A stretch of 64,000 nt of DNA from Candidatus Liberimonas magnetica (GCA_020523885.1 JAJAPY010000005.1:155238-219237); one strand, 5' to 3'; shown: positions 24,167 to 33,750, counted from the first letter of the stretch. A program made the numbers and translations. The notes: a model not told the origin generated them from the letters alone.

Positions 24167-25465
24167 GTGAGCTTTCTAAACTGTTGGGAAAAATACAAAC
24201 TTATGCATCTTTCCTTATATTTTAAAGAAATATTACTTGTAATAATATTAATCGCTGTGCTGATCTTTATCAGCAGGCAGAGGTTCTTTGCGCTTACGAG
24301 AGAAAAGGTTTACTCCAGGCGCCTTAAGGAGACTCAAATCCAGCTTCAAGAATATATGGCTGATATAGATAACCTGATAGTTATGCTTGTCGGAATTCAT
24401 GAATTCGGCATGACAGCTACAGGCATAGTTTCTAAAGAAGAATTGACAAAATCAGTCATAGACTCAGCATGCAGGTTGATGCGTTCCGAGAAAGGTTCAC
24501 TAATGCTGCTCAATCACGATACAAACGAACTTACCATAGCTGCATTTCGCGGGATGTCTAACGAAGTGGTTTCTACAACAAGGTTAAAACTTGGTGAAGG
24601 AATAGCGGGAAAGGTAGCGCAAACAGGAAAATCTATATTTGTAGAAAATATTGAAACAGATGCAAGGTTTATGAGTGCAAACAATACGAGGTACACCTCA
24701 AATTCGTTTATATCCGTTCCACTGCGCGTAAAAAACAGGGTTATCGGTGTTTTAAATATAAATTCAAAAGAAGAAAAACAGAAATTCGAAGAAAGAGATG
24801 TAAGGCTTTTAACTATCCTGGCAGACCAGGCAGCCATAACTTTGGAGAATATTGAGTTATACGGCAACCTGCAAAACTTTTATTTGGAAATGGTTCAGAC
24901 ATTAGCACGCGCTATCGATGCCAAGGATGCGTACACGCATGATCACGCTGACCGAGCCCGCAAATATGCGCGTTTAATCGGCGCAAAACTCAATTTACCA
25001 GAAGTTATGATACGCCATATTGAATATGCGGCGTTGATGCATGATATAGGCAAAATTGGGATTGATGAGAACATACTGCATAAACCCGGAAAACTTACAC
25101 CTGAAGAGCGGGAGATAATTAAAAGGCATCCTGCGATAGGCAACCGTATAATCGCACCTGTGGCATTTTTGTCGCCCGTAGCTCCTATGGTTCTGTACCA
25201 TCAGGAATGGTTCAACGGGCAAGGCTATCCCGAGGGTTTGGAAGGCGAAGAAATACCTTTAGGCGCAAGGATCGTTGCAGTGATAGACGCCTATGACGCC
25301 ATAACTTCAGACAGGCCGTATAGAAAAGCACTTTCAAGAGATGTGGCTATAGAAGAATTGAACAGAGGGGCAGGGGTACAATTTGACCCTAAAGTCGTAA
25401 AAGCATTTTTAGATATTTTGCTTGGGGAAGAGCAAGAAGCAAGGCAAAAAGATAAAATAATTTAA
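24167..25465 (+). CDS. GAF and HD-GYP domain protein (probable cyclic-di-GMP phosphodiesterase)
   Basis: A 432-aa signalling protein. One membrane segment (residues 16-37) is followed by a short coiled coil, a GAF domain at about 85-235 (LMLLNHDTNELTIAAFRGM, SFISVPLRVKNRVIGVLN) and an HD-GYP domain at about 240-425. HD-GYP residues include HDHADRARKYA, MHDIGKIGI, KRHPAIGNRI and QEWFNGQGYPEGL. Such proteins degrade cyclic di-GMP in response to a ligand sensed by GAF. The GTG at 24167 is given; the ATG at 24203 would still keep the membrane segment and is a real alternative. Confidence 0.9.
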   Translation: MSFLNCWEKYKLMHLSLYFKEILLVIILIAVLIFISRQRFFALTREKVYSRRLKETQIQLQEYMADIDNLIVMLVGIHEFGMTATGIVSKEELTKSVIDSACRLMRSEKGSLMLLNHDTNELTIAAFRGMSNEVVSTTRLKLGEGIAGKVAQTGKSIFVENIETDARFMSANNTRYTSNSFISVPLRVKNRVIGVLNINSKEEKQKFEERDVRLLTILADQAAITLENIELYGNLQNFYLEMVQTLARAIDAKDAYTHDHADRARKYARLIGAKLNLPEVMIRHIEYAALMHDIGKIGIDENILHKPGKLTPEEREIIKRHPAIGNRIIAPVAFLSPVAPMVLYHQEWFNGQGYPEGLEGEEIPLGARIVAVIDAYDAITSDRPYRKALSRDVAIEELNRGAGVQFDPKVVKAFLDILLGEEQEARQKDKII

Positions 25466-25467
25466 TG

Positions 25468-25560
25468 GAATCCCTTTTGCAAGGGGTTCTTTAAATAATA
25501 TAACATCCTGCCATCATAAATATTAATCCTCGCTTTAGGCAGGCTTTATTATGGCGGGAT
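25468..25560. repeat. Two inverted repeats after the HD-GYP gene
   Basis: gaatccctt/aaggggttc (about 25469-25491) is a short stem followed by ttt and could be a weak terminator. The second, atcctgccatcataaa (25505-25520) with tttattatggcgggat (25545-25560), is a 16-bp inverted repeat with two mismatches. Confidence 0.5.
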
Positions 25561-25574
25561 AAGCCAACTGCATA

Positions 25575-25637
25575 AGTCCAACGTCCAAGGTTCAAAATTA
25601 TTCTGTTTGCAGCTTGGATTTTGGATTTTGTATTTTT
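25575..25637. repeat. Heptamer-repeat palindrome, family F (GTCCAAN)
   Basis: The left arm is made of 7-nt units gtccaac, gtccaag, gttcaaa. The right arm is made of the complementary type cttggat, tttggat, tttgtat. It ends 6 bp before the rsmI ATG. The design is the same as families A and B, with a different unit. Confidence 0.6.
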
Positions 25638-25643
25638 GGGCCT

Positions 25644-26372
25644 ATGACTACCTCAAGCGGAATATTATATTTAGTCCCTACGCCGATTGGTAATCTTAAA
25701 GATATAACTTTAAGGGCGTTAGATATTTTAAAAGAAGTTGACCTCGTGGCATGCGAAGATACAAGGCAAACGGTTAAACTGCTGAATCATTACGAGTTAC
25801 ACAAACCGCTTCTGAGTTTTTATACGTACAACCAGTTTAACAGGATCCCTCAGGTAATTGAAGAGCTTAAGGCCGGTAAGAATATCGCTCTGGTCTCTGA
25901 CAGCGGAACGCCGGGAATATCTGACCCGGGGTTTTTTTTAGTAAAAAAGGTTTTAGAAGAAAACATCCAGGTTATATCCTTGCCTGGCCCTAATGCAGCG
26001 CTCACGGCGCTTGTAGCTTCCGGGCTTAGGACTAACGGTTTTATTTTTTTAGGTTTTTTAAAGAGAAAACCCGGAAAATTGAAAAAAGAGATATTGGAAG
26101 CAAGCAGGTGTAATAAAACAATAATATTCTATGAGTCCGTGCACAGGATAAAAAAAACTATTTCTTTATGCAAAGAAATTTTCCCCAAAGACACAAAAGT
26201 TGTTATAGCCAGAGAAATTACAAAAAAATTTGAAGAGTATATACGCGGGACTTTGGAAGAAGTGGATACAAAATTAGAAAGTAAGGAGATTTTAGGAGAG
26301 TTTGTTGTCTTGATAGCATCAGGGAACAAAGATACGATAGAAAAAGATATAGAGGGTAAAGAAGATGAATAA
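25644..26372 (+). CDS. rsmI: 16S rRNA (cytidine-2'-O-)-methyltransferase RsmI
   Basis: Methylates the 2'-OH of C1402 in 16S rRNA with SAM (tetrapyrrole-methylase fold). It is about 242 aa: GILYLVPTPIGNLKDITLRAL at the N-terminus, CEDTRQTVKLLNHY, SDSGTPGISDPGFFLV, and LPGPNAALTALVASG. The upstream in-frame start at 25614 lies inside the heptamer palindrome, so the ATG at 25644 is preferred. It overlaps argC by 8 bp, which indicates translational coupling with the arginine genes. Confidence 0.95.
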   Translation: MTTSSGILYLVPTPIGNLKDITLRALDILKEVDLVACEDTRQTVKLLNHYELHKPLLSFYTYNQFNRIPQVIEELKAGKNIALVSDSGTPGISDPGFFLVKKVLEENIQVISLPGPNAALTALVASGLRTNGFIFLGFLKRKPGKLKKEILEASRCNKTIIFYESVHRIKKTISLCKEIFPKDTKVVIAREITKKFEEYIRGTLEEVDTKLESKEILGEFVVLIASGNKDTIEKDIEGKEDE

Positions 26373-27405
26373 GATAAATGTCGCAATCGCAGGGATAAAA
26401 GGGTACACCGGAGAAGTCTTGCTTGAGATCCTCTCAAGCCATGAAGGGGTAAAGCTGGCCCTTGCTACTTCAAGGCTCTCAGGAAAACCTGTGCCAGTTA
26501 AAGAGATATACCCTGACCTCGGAGATATTAATTTGATGTGTGAAAACCTGGACGTAGAGGTTTTGGCCAAAAAAACCGATATAGTTTTTCTTGCCTTGCC
26601 GCACAAAGTCTCGCTTGAGCTCGTACCGGAGTTTCTCAAACATAACGTAAAGGTCATAGACTTGTCTGCGGATTTCAGACTGAATAGTGCGGAAGTTTAT
26701 GAAAAATGGTATGGCGGAAAACACTCTGCGCCCCACGTATTAAAAGATGCGGTTTACGGCCTGCCTGAGTTCTATGCAAAGGACATAAAAAATGCAAAAT
26801 TGATTGCAAACCCCGGCTGTTACCCCACAACTGTGATCCTTGGCTGCGCGCCGGCCTTAAGGAACGGTTTGGTCGATACAGGGTCGATCATAGCCGATGC
26901 AAAAAGCGGAGTTTCAGGCGCAGGCAGGAATTTTTCAAAAGAATATTTTCAAATACACCACCCGGACCACAGGGCATATAATATCGCGGGAAAACACAGG
27001 CATATCCCGGAAATGGAACAGGAGCTTTCTAAGATCGCGAAGAAAGAAATAACTCTTACCTTTACACCTCATATAATACCTGTTGAACGCGGCATGTTGT
27101 CAACTATTTATATGAACCTGTCAAAGAAAACAGATGTTAAGGCTATGGTAAAGATATATAAGGAATTTTATAAAGACAAACCTTTTATAAGGGTACTGGA
27201 TGAAGGTGAAATCCCGAATATAAAAAGCGTAGTGTATACTAATTATTGCGATATCGGATTAGATATAGACCAAAGGACAAACAGGCTGATTGTGGTTTCT
27301 TGTATCGATAACCTGGTTAAAGGTGCATCAGGCCAGGCAGTCCAGAATATGAATATTATGTGCGGCTTTGATGAAAAAATGGGGCTTGTCCTATGTAAAC
27401 CTTGA
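26365..27405 (+). CDS. argC: N-acetyl-gamma-glutamyl-phosphate reductase
   Basis: Third step of arginine biosynthesis: NADPH-dependent reduction of N-acetylglutamyl phosphate to the semialdehyde. 346 aa. The nucleotide-binding start is NVAIAGIKGYTGEVLLEIL, and the catalytic cysteine is Cys152 in ANPGCYPTTVILG. The conserved GVSGAGR and HRHIPEMEQEL blocks follow. It overlaps rsmI by 8 bp and is followed, after a repeat element, by argJ. argB and argD are not in the window. Confidence 0.96.
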   Translation: MNKINVAIAGIKGYTGEVLLEILSSHEGVKLALATSRLSGKPVPVKEIYPDLGDINLMCENLDVEVLAKKTDIVFLALPHKVSLELVPEFLKHNVKVIDLSADFRLNSAEVYEKWYGGKHSAPHVLKDAVYGLPEFYAKDIKNAKLIANPGCYPTTVILGCAPALRNGLVDTGSIIADAKSGVSGAGRNFSKEYFQIHHPDHRAYNIAGKHRHIPEMEQELSKIAKKEITLTFTPHIIPVERGMLSTIYMNLSKKTDVKAMVKIYKEFYKDKPFIRVLDEGEIPNIKSVVYTNYCDIGLDIDQRTNRLIVVSCIDNLVKGASGQAVQNMNIMCGFDEKMGLVLCKP

Positions 27406-27408
27406 TTG

Positions 27409-27513
27409 CAAATTGAAAAGTGCAAATTGCAAATCTTAACTACATAGTTTAAGTAATTGTTTTTGACTTTAAATTTAAAATTTGCAATTTCTCGATTTGC
27501 AATTTTCAATGGA
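27409..27513. repeat. Heptamer-repeat palindrome, family A without GC core (copy A4)
   Basis: Left arm ttgcaaattgaaaagtgcaa..., right arm aatttgcaatttctcgattt.... The 7-nt AAATNNA-type units and their complements flank an AT-rich centre with none of the GC hairpins seen in A1-A3. It ends 10 bp before the argJ ATG. Confidence 0.65.
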
Positions 27514-27523
27514 GTAAAAAAAT

Positions 27524-28723
27524 ATGTTGCCAAAAGGTTTTTTTGCAAAAGGGTTATACTGCGGTATAAAAAAGAATTCTTCAAAAAAAGACCTTGCCGT
27601 GTTTTACTCGCAGGCTCCGGCAGCTGCTGTCGGGATGTTCACGAACAACCTAGTAAAAGCCGCTCCTGTCCTGGTCAGCATCGATCATTTAAAAAGCACT
27701 AAAGGCATCAGGGCTATTGTAGCAAACTCCGGCTGTGCCAATGCCTGCACCGGGCCAAAGGGAATAAAAGACGCAAAACGTGAATCAATTTTTGCAGCAG
27801 AGAAACTCAAAGTAAAACCGAACGAAGTCCTGATCGCCTCGACCGGGGTTATCGGCGCATACCTGCCGTTAAATAGAATAAGGTCCGGGCTTGATAAGAT
27901 CAGCGCAACGATACGCACAGCAAGCGACGAAATATCCGCTGCGCAGGCAATCATGACCACCGACACTTTTAAAAAAATATCATCCGCAAAGATCAAAATA
28001 AGCGGTAAGGATGTTTCAATATGGGGTTGTGCAAAGGGGGCAGGCATGATAGGCATTGACATGTCGCTTCCTCATGCCACTATGCTCAGTTTTATTTTAA
28101 CTGATGCCAATATAAACAAGGCCGCATTAAGGACAAGTTTTTTAAATGCTGCTGATTCATCATTTAACTGCGTTACAGTCGACGGGGATACGTCTACTAA
28201 CGATACCGCAGTCATAATGGCAAATAAAGAGGCGAAAAATAAACCTATAAAAGAAAGTACCAGGGACTATGAAACTTTTTCTAAAGCATTGAACAAAGTA
28301 TGCCTTGAGCTTGCCAGGATGCTTGCAAAAGACGGGGAAGGGGCTACAAAGTTTGTCGAGATCGAGGTAAAAAATGCCAAAAAGAATGAATTTGCAAAAA
28401 AAATAGCCTATACCGTAGCAAACTCGCCACTTGTAAAGACGGCGATTTTCGGATGCGATGCCAACTGGGGCAGGATACTCGCTGCTGTAGGGCGCTCAGG
28501 GGTAGATGTAAATCCGAACAAAGTTGACATATCTCTTGGCAAACTTAAAATAGTAAAAAACGGTACACCTTTAAGGTTCTCTGAAAAAAAAGCAAAAGCT
28601 GCCCTGTCTAAAAAAGAAGTGAAGATAATCATTGACCTAAAATCCGGAAACGCAGGTTCTAAATACTACACATGCGATCTTTCTTTTGATTATGTAAAAA
28701 TAAATGCAAGTTATAGAAGCTAA
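27524..28723 (+). CDS. argJ: Glutamate N-acetyltransferase / ornithine acetyltransferase
   Basis: Recycles acetyl groups in arginine biosynthesis and may also make N-acetylglutamate. 399 aa. ArgJ is made as a proenzyme that cleaves itself before a nucleophilic Thr; the site here is SLPHATML in KGAGMIGIDMS..., at about residue 185. Other family blocks: MFTNNLVKAAPV, NSGCANACTGPKG, ASTGVIGAYLP, and DGDTSTNDTAVIMAN. It is separated from argC by a family A palindrome. Whether it is mono- or bifunctional cannot be decided here. Confidence 0.95.
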   Translation: MLPKGFFAKGLYCGIKKNSSKKDLAVFYSQAPAAAVGMFTNNLVKAAPVLVSIDHLKSTKGIRAIVANSGCANACTGPKGIKDAKRESIFAAEKLKVKPNEVLIASTGVIGAYLPLNRIRSGLDKISATIRTASDEISAAQAIMTTDTFKKISSAKIKISGKDVSIWGCAKGAGMIGIDMSLPHATMLSFILTDANINKAALRTSFLNAADSSFNCVTVDGDTSTNDTAVIMANKEAKNKPIKESTRDYETFSKALNKVCLELARMLAKDGEGATKFVEIEVKNAKKNEFAKKIAYTVANSPLVKTAIFGCDANWGRILAAVGRSGVDVNPNKVDISLGKLKIVKNGTPLRFSEKKAKAALSKKEVKIIIDLKSGNAGSKYYTCDLSFDYVKINASYRS

Positions 28724-28726
28724 AAA

Positions 28727-28801
28727 ACAGCGTATAGCGTTTAGCGTGTAGTTAAACCAAGGACTTGATAGATCTTCTATACACTCTACGCTAAACGCTG
28801 T
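28727..28801. repeat. Heptamer-repeat palindrome, family B (copy B1)
   Basis: The arms 28727-28751 and 28777-28801 consist of 7-nt units of the form CTNNNCG and its complement (ctacacg, ctaaacg, ctatacg). It sits between argJ and tsaC. Confidence 0.7.
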
Positions 28802-28818
28802 CCTCCAAATAAAAATAT

Positions 28819-29448
28819 ATGAAAACCTCGATCATTAAAGTAGATGCAAAAAATATAGAGCTTTCCAAATTGTCAAAAGCAGCTGATGTGTTAAAGAAAG
28901 GCGGAGTAGTTGTTTTTCCTTCGGATACAGTTTATGGCTTAGCTGCAAATGCTTTTAACCTTGATGCACATAGGAAGATATATAAACTTAAAGGGAGGTC
29001 TTTTAATAAACCTCTTATAATCATGGCATCAAGCCAAAAAGAGCTTGGTTGTGTGGCAGAACTGAATGACACTGGAAAAACTCTGGCAAAAAAATTCTGG
29101 CCGGGCCCGCTTACGCTTATACTGCCGGCTACCCGGGCCGGGACGATGGTTTTAGGCGGTCGTTCAAACCTGGGAGCAAGGATCCCTGACTGCAAGATCG
29201 CTCTGGCCTTGTTAAAACTCTGCGGTTTCCCGCTTGTAACGACAAGCGCTAACAGGTCCGGCGTTCCAAGCGCAAAATCCGGAAAAGAAGCCGTCAAGCA
29301 TTTTAAAGGCAAAGTAAGTCTTATAATAGACGGCGGGGTTTCAAAAGAAGGCAAGGAATCGACCGTCATAGATGTTACCCGTTTCCCGTTCGTCGTGATA
29401 AGAGAAGGATGTATTCCAAAGAAGGATCTTGAAAAGCACCTGTGCTAA
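28819..29448 (+). CDS. tsaC: L-threonylcarbamoyladenylate synthase
   Basis: Makes threonylcarbamoyl-AMP from threonine, bicarbonate and ATP for the t6A37 tRNA modification (Sua5/YwlC/YrdC family). 209 aa. YrdC-domain blocks: GGVVVFPSDTVYGLAANAF, KIYKLKGRSFNKPLIIM, KFWPGPLTLIL, SNLGARIPDC and VTTSANRSGVPSA. It is of the short YrdC type, without the extra Sua5 domain. The downstream phosphatase and glyA give a tsaC-phosphatase-glyA order like ywlC-ywlE-glyA of Bacillus. Confidence 0.94.
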   Translation: MKTSIIKVDAKNIELSKLSKAADVLKKGGVVVFPSDTVYGLAANAFNLDAHRKIYKLKGRSFNKPLIIMASSQKELGCVAELNDTGKTLAKKFWPGPLTLILPATRAGTMVLGGRSNLGARIPDCKIALALLKLCGFPLVTTSANRSGVPSAKSGKEAVKHFKGKVSLIIDGGVSKEGKESTVIDVTRFPFVVIREGCIPKKDLEKHLC

Positions 29449-29450
29449 AC

Positions 29451-29571
29451 AAATGAAAAATGTAAAGTGAAAAATTCAAAATTAAGGTGTCGCCTTTGGC
29501 GACTTATTTAAAATAATCCCGCCAAGGCGGGATACAACAATTTTTCATTTTGCAATTTTCATTTTGCATTT
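29451..29571. repeat. Heptamer-repeat palindrome, family A with GC core (copy A1)
   Basis: Left arm of 7-nt units aaatgaa, aaatgta, aagtgaa, aaattca. The core has two GC hairpins: gtcgcctttggcgac at 29489-29503 and atcccgccaaggcgggat at 29516-29533, linked by ttatttaaaata. The right arm has units tttcatt, ttgcaat, tttcatt, ttgcatt. It ends 20 bp before the next start codon. Confidence 0.8.
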
Positions 29572-29591
29572 AGGTTTAAAGGGATAATCGT

Positions 29592-30050
29592 TTGAAAATA
29601 TTATTTGTATGCACGGGCAACACCTGCCGTTCCGCTATGGCTGAAGGACTATTAAAAAAAATGTTAGATAAGAAAGGCATAAACGGCGTTGATGTCAGTT
29701 CCTGCGGCACAAGTGCTCTGCCTTCGTTTAAAGTCCCGGGAGTTGTTCTTGATTTAATGAAAGAAGAAGGGGTAGATCTGACAAAGCATAAAGCAAGGTA
29801 TTTAACGAAAGAAATCGCAGAGGCTTCCAGTCTTATACTTGTGATGGAAAATGCCCATAAAGAATACATAAATCTTAAGTTTCCGGAAAGCAGTAAAAAG
29901 GTGTACCTTTTAAAGGAATTTGACAAGAAAAACGGCGAAAGCCTCGAGATCTCTGACCCGATCGGCCAGGCAGAAGAGATTTATATAAAAACCAAAGATG
30001 AAATTAAAGGCGGTTTAGAAAAATTAATAAATATTCTGGAGGACAAATGA
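29592..30050 (+). CDS. Low-molecular-weight protein phosphatase (YwlE/Wzb-like)
   Basis: A 152-aa phosphatase that removes phosphate from protein tyrosine or arginine. The P-loop CX5R is at residues 7-13 ([18 protein letters not shown]), and the general-acid Asp lies in [11 protein letters not shown] near residue 119. The Thr after the glycine-asparagine of the P-loop is the feature linked to arginine phosphatases of the YwlE type; the neighbours tsaC and glyA fit that class, so arginine phosphatase is the better guess. The TTG start is used, with aaaggg upstream. It overlaps glyA by 4 bp. Confidence 0.88.
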   Translation: MKILFVCTGNTCRSAMAEGLLKKMLDKKGINGVDVSSCGTSALPSFKVPGVVLDLMKEEGVDLTKHKARYLTKEIAEASSLILVMENAHKEYINLKFPESSKKVYLLKEFDKKNGESLEISDPIGQAEEIYIKTKDEIKGGLEKLINILEDK

Positions 30051-31279
30051 GTTACATAAAAAATCAAGACGTTCAGGTTTATAATGCTATAGAGCATGAA
30101 TTAGAACGCCAGAAAATGACGCTTGAGTTAATCGCATCCGAGAACCATACGTCATTTGCAGTCCTGGAAGCGCAAGGATCGGTATTTACTAATAAATATG
30201 CCGAAGGCTATCCGGGTAAAAGGTATTACGGTGGCTGCGAGTTCGCAGATGTCGTTGAAAATCTGGCTATTGAGCGGGCAAAAAAGCTTTTTGGCGCAGA
30301 ATATGTTAATGTCCAGCCGCATTCAGGCACTCAGGCGAACATTGAAGCTTATTTGGCAGTTCTTAATATAGGAGACACGCTAATGGGGATGAGCCTTGCT
30401 CACGGCGGCCATCTTTCCCACGGGCATCCGCTTAATTTTTCAGGGAAATATTTCAAAATTGTTCCCTATACCGTAAAACAAGACACGGAAATAATAGACT
30501 ATGAAGAAGTTGAACGCCTGGCAACAGAGAACAAACCAAAGATGATAGTTACAGGAGCAAGTGCCTATTCAAGGATCTGGGAATGGGAGAGGCTCAAAAA
30601 GATAGCGGATAAAGTAGGTGCGCTTTTATTCGCAGACATCGCTCATTATGCAGGGCTCATAGCAGCAGGCATATATCCCTCACCGGTACCTTTTGCGGAT
30701 ATAGTTACTACTACAACTCATAAGACTTTAAGAGGGCCGAGAGCAGGAATAATAATGGCAAAAGAAAAGTATGCCCAGGCTATCGACAAGTCGGTTTTTC
30801 CCGGCAACCAGGGCGGGCCTTTGGTCCATGTTCTAGCGGCAAAAGCTGTAGCTTTTGGTGAAGCGTTAAAACCTGAGTTTAAAGAGTATCAGAAACAGGT
30901 GCTTTCAAATGCCAAAAGGTTTGCCCAGGCTCTTTCCAAAGATGGCTTAAGGATCGTTTCAGGCGGGACAGATTGCCACATGTTTCTTGTTGATTTACGG
31001 CCTTTAAAGATAACTGGCAAGGATGCCGAGAAGGTTTTAGAGAAAGTCAGGATTACTGTAAATAAAAACGCTATACCCTATGACCCGGAAAAACCGATGA
31101 CAGCATCAGGCATACGTATAGGAACTCCTGCTATAACCACGCGGGGTATGAAAGAAACCGAGATGGACCAGATAGCTTCCTGGATAGTTGAAGCTCTCAA
31201 GAATAAGGAAAACCAGGAAGTTTTGGATAAAATAGCCGGTAATGTAAAGCAGTTGTGCAAAAAGTATCCCATATATTGA
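30047..31279 (+). CDS. glyA: Serine hydroxymethyltransferase
   Basis: A PLP enzyme that interconverts serine and glycine and feeds one-carbon units to tetrahydrofolate. 410 aa, standard length. Markers: [36 protein letters not shown], the PLP lysine in [16 protein letters not shown] (about Lys226), and a [16 protein letters not shown] block near the C-terminus. Its ATG overlaps the phosphatase stop by 4 bp (ATGA), showing translational coupling. Confidence 0.97.
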   Translation: MSYIKNQDVQVYNAIEHELERQKMTLELIASENHTSFAVLEAQGSVFTNKYAEGYPGKRYYGGCEFADVVENLAIERAKKLFGAEYVNVQPHSGTQANIEAYLAVLNIGDTLMGMSLAHGGHLSHGHPLNFSGKYFKIVPYTVKQDTEIIDYEEVERLATENKPKMIVTGASAYSRIWEWERLKKIADKVGALLFADIAHYAGLIAAGIYPSPVPFADIVTTTTHKTLRGPRAGIIMAKEKYAQAIDKSVFPGNQGGPLVHVLAAKAVAFGEALKPEFKEYQKQVLSNAKRFAQALSKDGLRIVSGGTDCHMFLVDLRPLKITGKDAEKVLEKVRITVNKNAIPYDPEKPMTASGIRIGTPAITTRGMKETEMDQIASWIVEALKNKENQEVLDKIAGNVKQLCKKYPIY

Positions 31280-31308
31280 ATCCATAAAGCAGGAAGTTTT
31301 AGGTAAGC

Positions 31309-32328
31309 ATGGTATTTTTTCTTGCATTTATATTTGCCTTTATAGGAACAGTTATTTTTACGCCTTTATCAATACTTTTGGCAAAAAAGTTTGATGTGCT
31401 GGATTATCCCAGAGCAAGAAAAGTCCACAGAAAACCGCTCCCGAGATGGGGCGGGATAGGCATATACTTCGGATTCTTCATTTCTATATTTCTTCTTTAC
31501 GAATTAGCTCCTGCCTTTAAACAGTTACTATCCTTTGAACATAAATCTATCAGCCTCTTAAAACAACTCTCAGGGATAATATTCGGCGGAAGCCTGGTCT
31601 TTATACTGGGCCTGATAGATGATAAAAAACCCATAAGGGCTATCACTAAACTCTTAACCCAGATAATCGCAGCTTATATAGCCATGGATTATGGCGTCAG
31701 GATTTACGGCCTTACCATACCGCTGTTTGGCAACTTCCATAATTTGCCGATTATTTTTGGACAGATAATAACGATATTCTGGCTTATAGGATTTATGAAC
31801 ACTATTAACCTTGCAGACGGGCTGGACGGTCTTGCGGCAGGGATCGGCGCAATAGCATCGGCAACTTTCTGTATAGTGGCGCTTCTTCAATGCACAGGCA
31901 GCAGCGTCTTTCTAATAAAGCAGCTAAACCTTTCAGCCATACTTGCCATAACCCTTACCGGTGCATGCCTTGGCTTTCTTGTTTGGAACTTCTATCCCGC
32001 AAAACTCTTCATGGGGGATTCCGGTGCTCTTTTCATTGGTTTTATATTGGCTACGACAAGCGTTATAGGGACTTTAAAAACAACAGCCATGATATCGATA
32101 TTTATCCCGATAACGGTAGTCGCTTTGCCGATATTAGACGTTGCTCTTTCAATGTTTCGGAGGCTTAGAAAAGGCATGGGGATTATGGAACCTGACAAAG
32201 AACATATTCATCACAGGCTCTTGAACTTCGGTTGGTCCCAGAGGGAAGTGGTTTTACTTATGTATGTAGTCACATTTATTTTATCCATAGGGTCTATACT
32301 TTTAACGGTAACGAAATGGAGGGCATAA
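31309..32328 (+). CDS. Undecaprenyl-phosphate GlcNAc-1-phosphate transferase (WecA/TagO-like)
   Basis: A polytopic inner-membrane enzyme of 339 aa with about 10-11 hydrophobic segments. It would transfer a sugar-1-phosphate, usually GlcNAc, from UDP-sugar to undecaprenyl phosphate, starting O-antigen or wall polysaccharide. Motifs: KVHRKPLPRWGG, LGLIDDKKPIRA (metal-binding Asp pair), NLADGLDGLAAG, FMGDSGALFIG and HIHHRLLNFG. The HHRL block separates it from MraY. wecB, three genes along, supports a surface-polysaccharide role. Confidence 0.92.
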   Translation: MVFFLAFIFAFIGTVIFTPLSILLAKKFDVLDYPRARKVHRKPLPRWGGIGIYFGFFISIFLLYELAPAFKQLLSFEHKSISLLKQLSGIIFGGSLVFILGLIDDKKPIRAITKLLTQIIAAYIAMDYGVRIYGLTIPLFGNFHNLPIIFGQIITIFWLIGFMNTINLADGLDGLAAGIGAIASATFCIVALLQCTGSSVFLIKQLNLSAILAITLTGACLGFLVWNFYPAKLFMGDSGALFIGFILATTSVIGTLKTTAMISIFIPITVVALPILDVALSMFRRLRKGMGIMEPDKEHIHHRLLNFGWSQREVVLLMYVVTFILSIGSILLTVTKWRA

Positions 32329-32332
32329 CACT

Positions 32333-32413
32333 ACAGTGAACAGTAACCAGTTACCAGTCATCATAATGACAAAGTCAAAGATATCCGGTCACTTATTACT
32401 GTTAATGGTAACT
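32333..32413. repeat. Heptamer-repeat palindrome, family D
   Basis: The left arm has 7-nt units acagtga, acagtaa, ccagtta, ccagtca. The right arm has tcactta, ttactgt, taatggt. It lies between the WecA-like gene and the CsgG-like gene. The match between arms is looser than in families A and B. Confidence 0.5.
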
Positions 32414-32418
32414 AAAAC

Positions 32419-32436
32419 GGTGTAATATATTACACC
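32419..32436. promoter_or_regulatory. Perfect 18-bp palindrome before the CsgG-like gene
   Basis: ggtgtaatatattacacc is its own reverse complement, and the half-site ggtgtaa recurs at about 32441. It could be an operator. It lies 24 bp before the ATG, with aaggaga as RBS between. Confidence 0.4.
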
Positions 32437-32460
32437 TATCGGTGTAAGGAGATACACTAA

Positions 32461-33723
32461 ATGAAAAAGAAAACAGCAATACTCATAAATAAATTGATAG
32501 TGATCTTATCATTTTTAATTATATCATCAGCCGGCCTTATTTTTGCCGAAGCGGATAAGAAGCTTAATATCGCTGTGGCGGATTTTAATGCAAAAAATGT
32601 TTCTGAAATGGAAGCTGTTGCGGTCAGTGATTTTTTCAGGATCGAGCTGGTAAACATAGGAGTTTTTAATGTCCTTGAAAGAAAGAATATGGAAATGGTG
32701 CTTGCCGAGCAGAAGTTCCAGGTAAGCGGATGCACAGACCAGGAATGTGCAGTAAAAATGGGCAAGTTGTTAAACAGCAATAAGATCATTACAGGCAGTT
32801 TATACAAGATTGACACTATTTTTTACATAAGCGCACAGGTTATAGATATAGAATCAGGAAAGATCCAGTATTCAGAAAAAATCCAGTGCGAAAATGCAAA
32901 ATACCTTCCTGATAAATCCGAAGAGCTTGCGCGAGCGATCGCTGACAGCATAGTAAAGAAAAAACTAAAATATACCAGGTATACTGAAGAAGATAAAAGA
33001 AAGAAATATGCAATATATGCTATGGGTGTATCACCGATGATAAGTTTGGAAAACAATGATCTTAATTACAAAGATTCGATTGGAAACCAAACCTACACCT
33101 ATAGGGTTACATTAAAAAGTATGGATTTTCCGAGTGCAGGCGGCGGGGGAGTTAAGATATTCCCATGGGAAAATATTTTTGTTGATTTATCAGGGATAAA
33201 CAATCTTAATGGAGAAATCCCATTTCAAGTAAAGCTATCAAATCTAACCTCAAACTCCGTTAATGGAATATTTAGAATTCAACAGTCAAACACATATTGG
33301 GGAAGTATTAATTATTTATTAAAACCTGAAAAAACCAACTTTAGCACATCATTTGGATTGGGTTTATATACAACCAGAATTAGTATAGACAATTTCAGCG
33401 GTATTGATGTCACCAATAATGATTCTGGAAACACATCATATTCTCTTTCATATCCTCCTAATACGTATATAAATATAAATAATTTGTTTTTAACAGTCTG
33501 CACAGAATGGAAGCCTGTAGACAACTTCAGTTTAAACCTGGGTATGGATTATATTCTTCAAGATTTGCCTAAAATATTGTTTCCTTTATATTATACTATA
33601 ACCACTACACAGCCCTTTGCTGCAGCCTCAAAATCAAATTCAACTGAACTAGAGTTGGTTGATCTGAGGAAAGCAATCGTCCTAAGGCTGGCTGTTTCAT
33701 ATTATTTTAATATTAAGCTATAA
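32461..33723 (+). CDS. CsgG-like N-terminal domain fused to a beta-barrel-like region
   Basis: A 420-aa exported protein. A signal peptide (residues 1-29, ending near FAEA) is followed by a CsgG/FlgO-type domain at about 35-175: NIAVADFNAKNVSEMEAVAVSD, NVLERKNMEMVLAEQKFQ, the cysteine pair in GCTDQECAVKMG, then NKIITGSLYKI. Residues about 185-420 are long amphipathic beta-strands (YSLSYPPNTYININ, LRLAVSYYFNIKL), ending in an outer-membrane-protein-like strand. It probably acts at the outer membrane in assembly or secretion. No curli genes are nearby. There is no obvious lipobox. Confidence 0.78.
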   Translation: MKKKTAILINKLIVILSFLIISSAGLIFAEADKKLNIAVADFNAKNVSEMEAVAVSDFFRIELVNIGVFNVLERKNMEMVLAEQKFQVSGCTDQECAVKMGKLLNSNKIITGSLYKIDTIFYISAQVIDIESGKIQYSEKIQCENAKYLPDKSEELARAIADSIVKKKLKYTRYTEEDKRKKYAIYAMGVSPMISLENNDLNYKDSIGNQTYTYRVTLKSMDFPSAGGGGVKIFPWENIFVDLSGINNLNGEIPFQVKLSNLTSNSVNGIFRIQQSNTYWGSINYLLKPEKTNFSTSFGLGLYTTRISIDNFSGIDVTNNDSGNTSYSLSYPPNTYININNLFLTVCTEWKPVDNFSLNLGMDYILQDLPKILFPLYYTITTTQPFAAASKSNSTELELVDLRKAIVLRLAVSYYFNIKL

Positions 33724-33750
33724 AGTTTGAAGCATGTTAGGAGAAACTTA

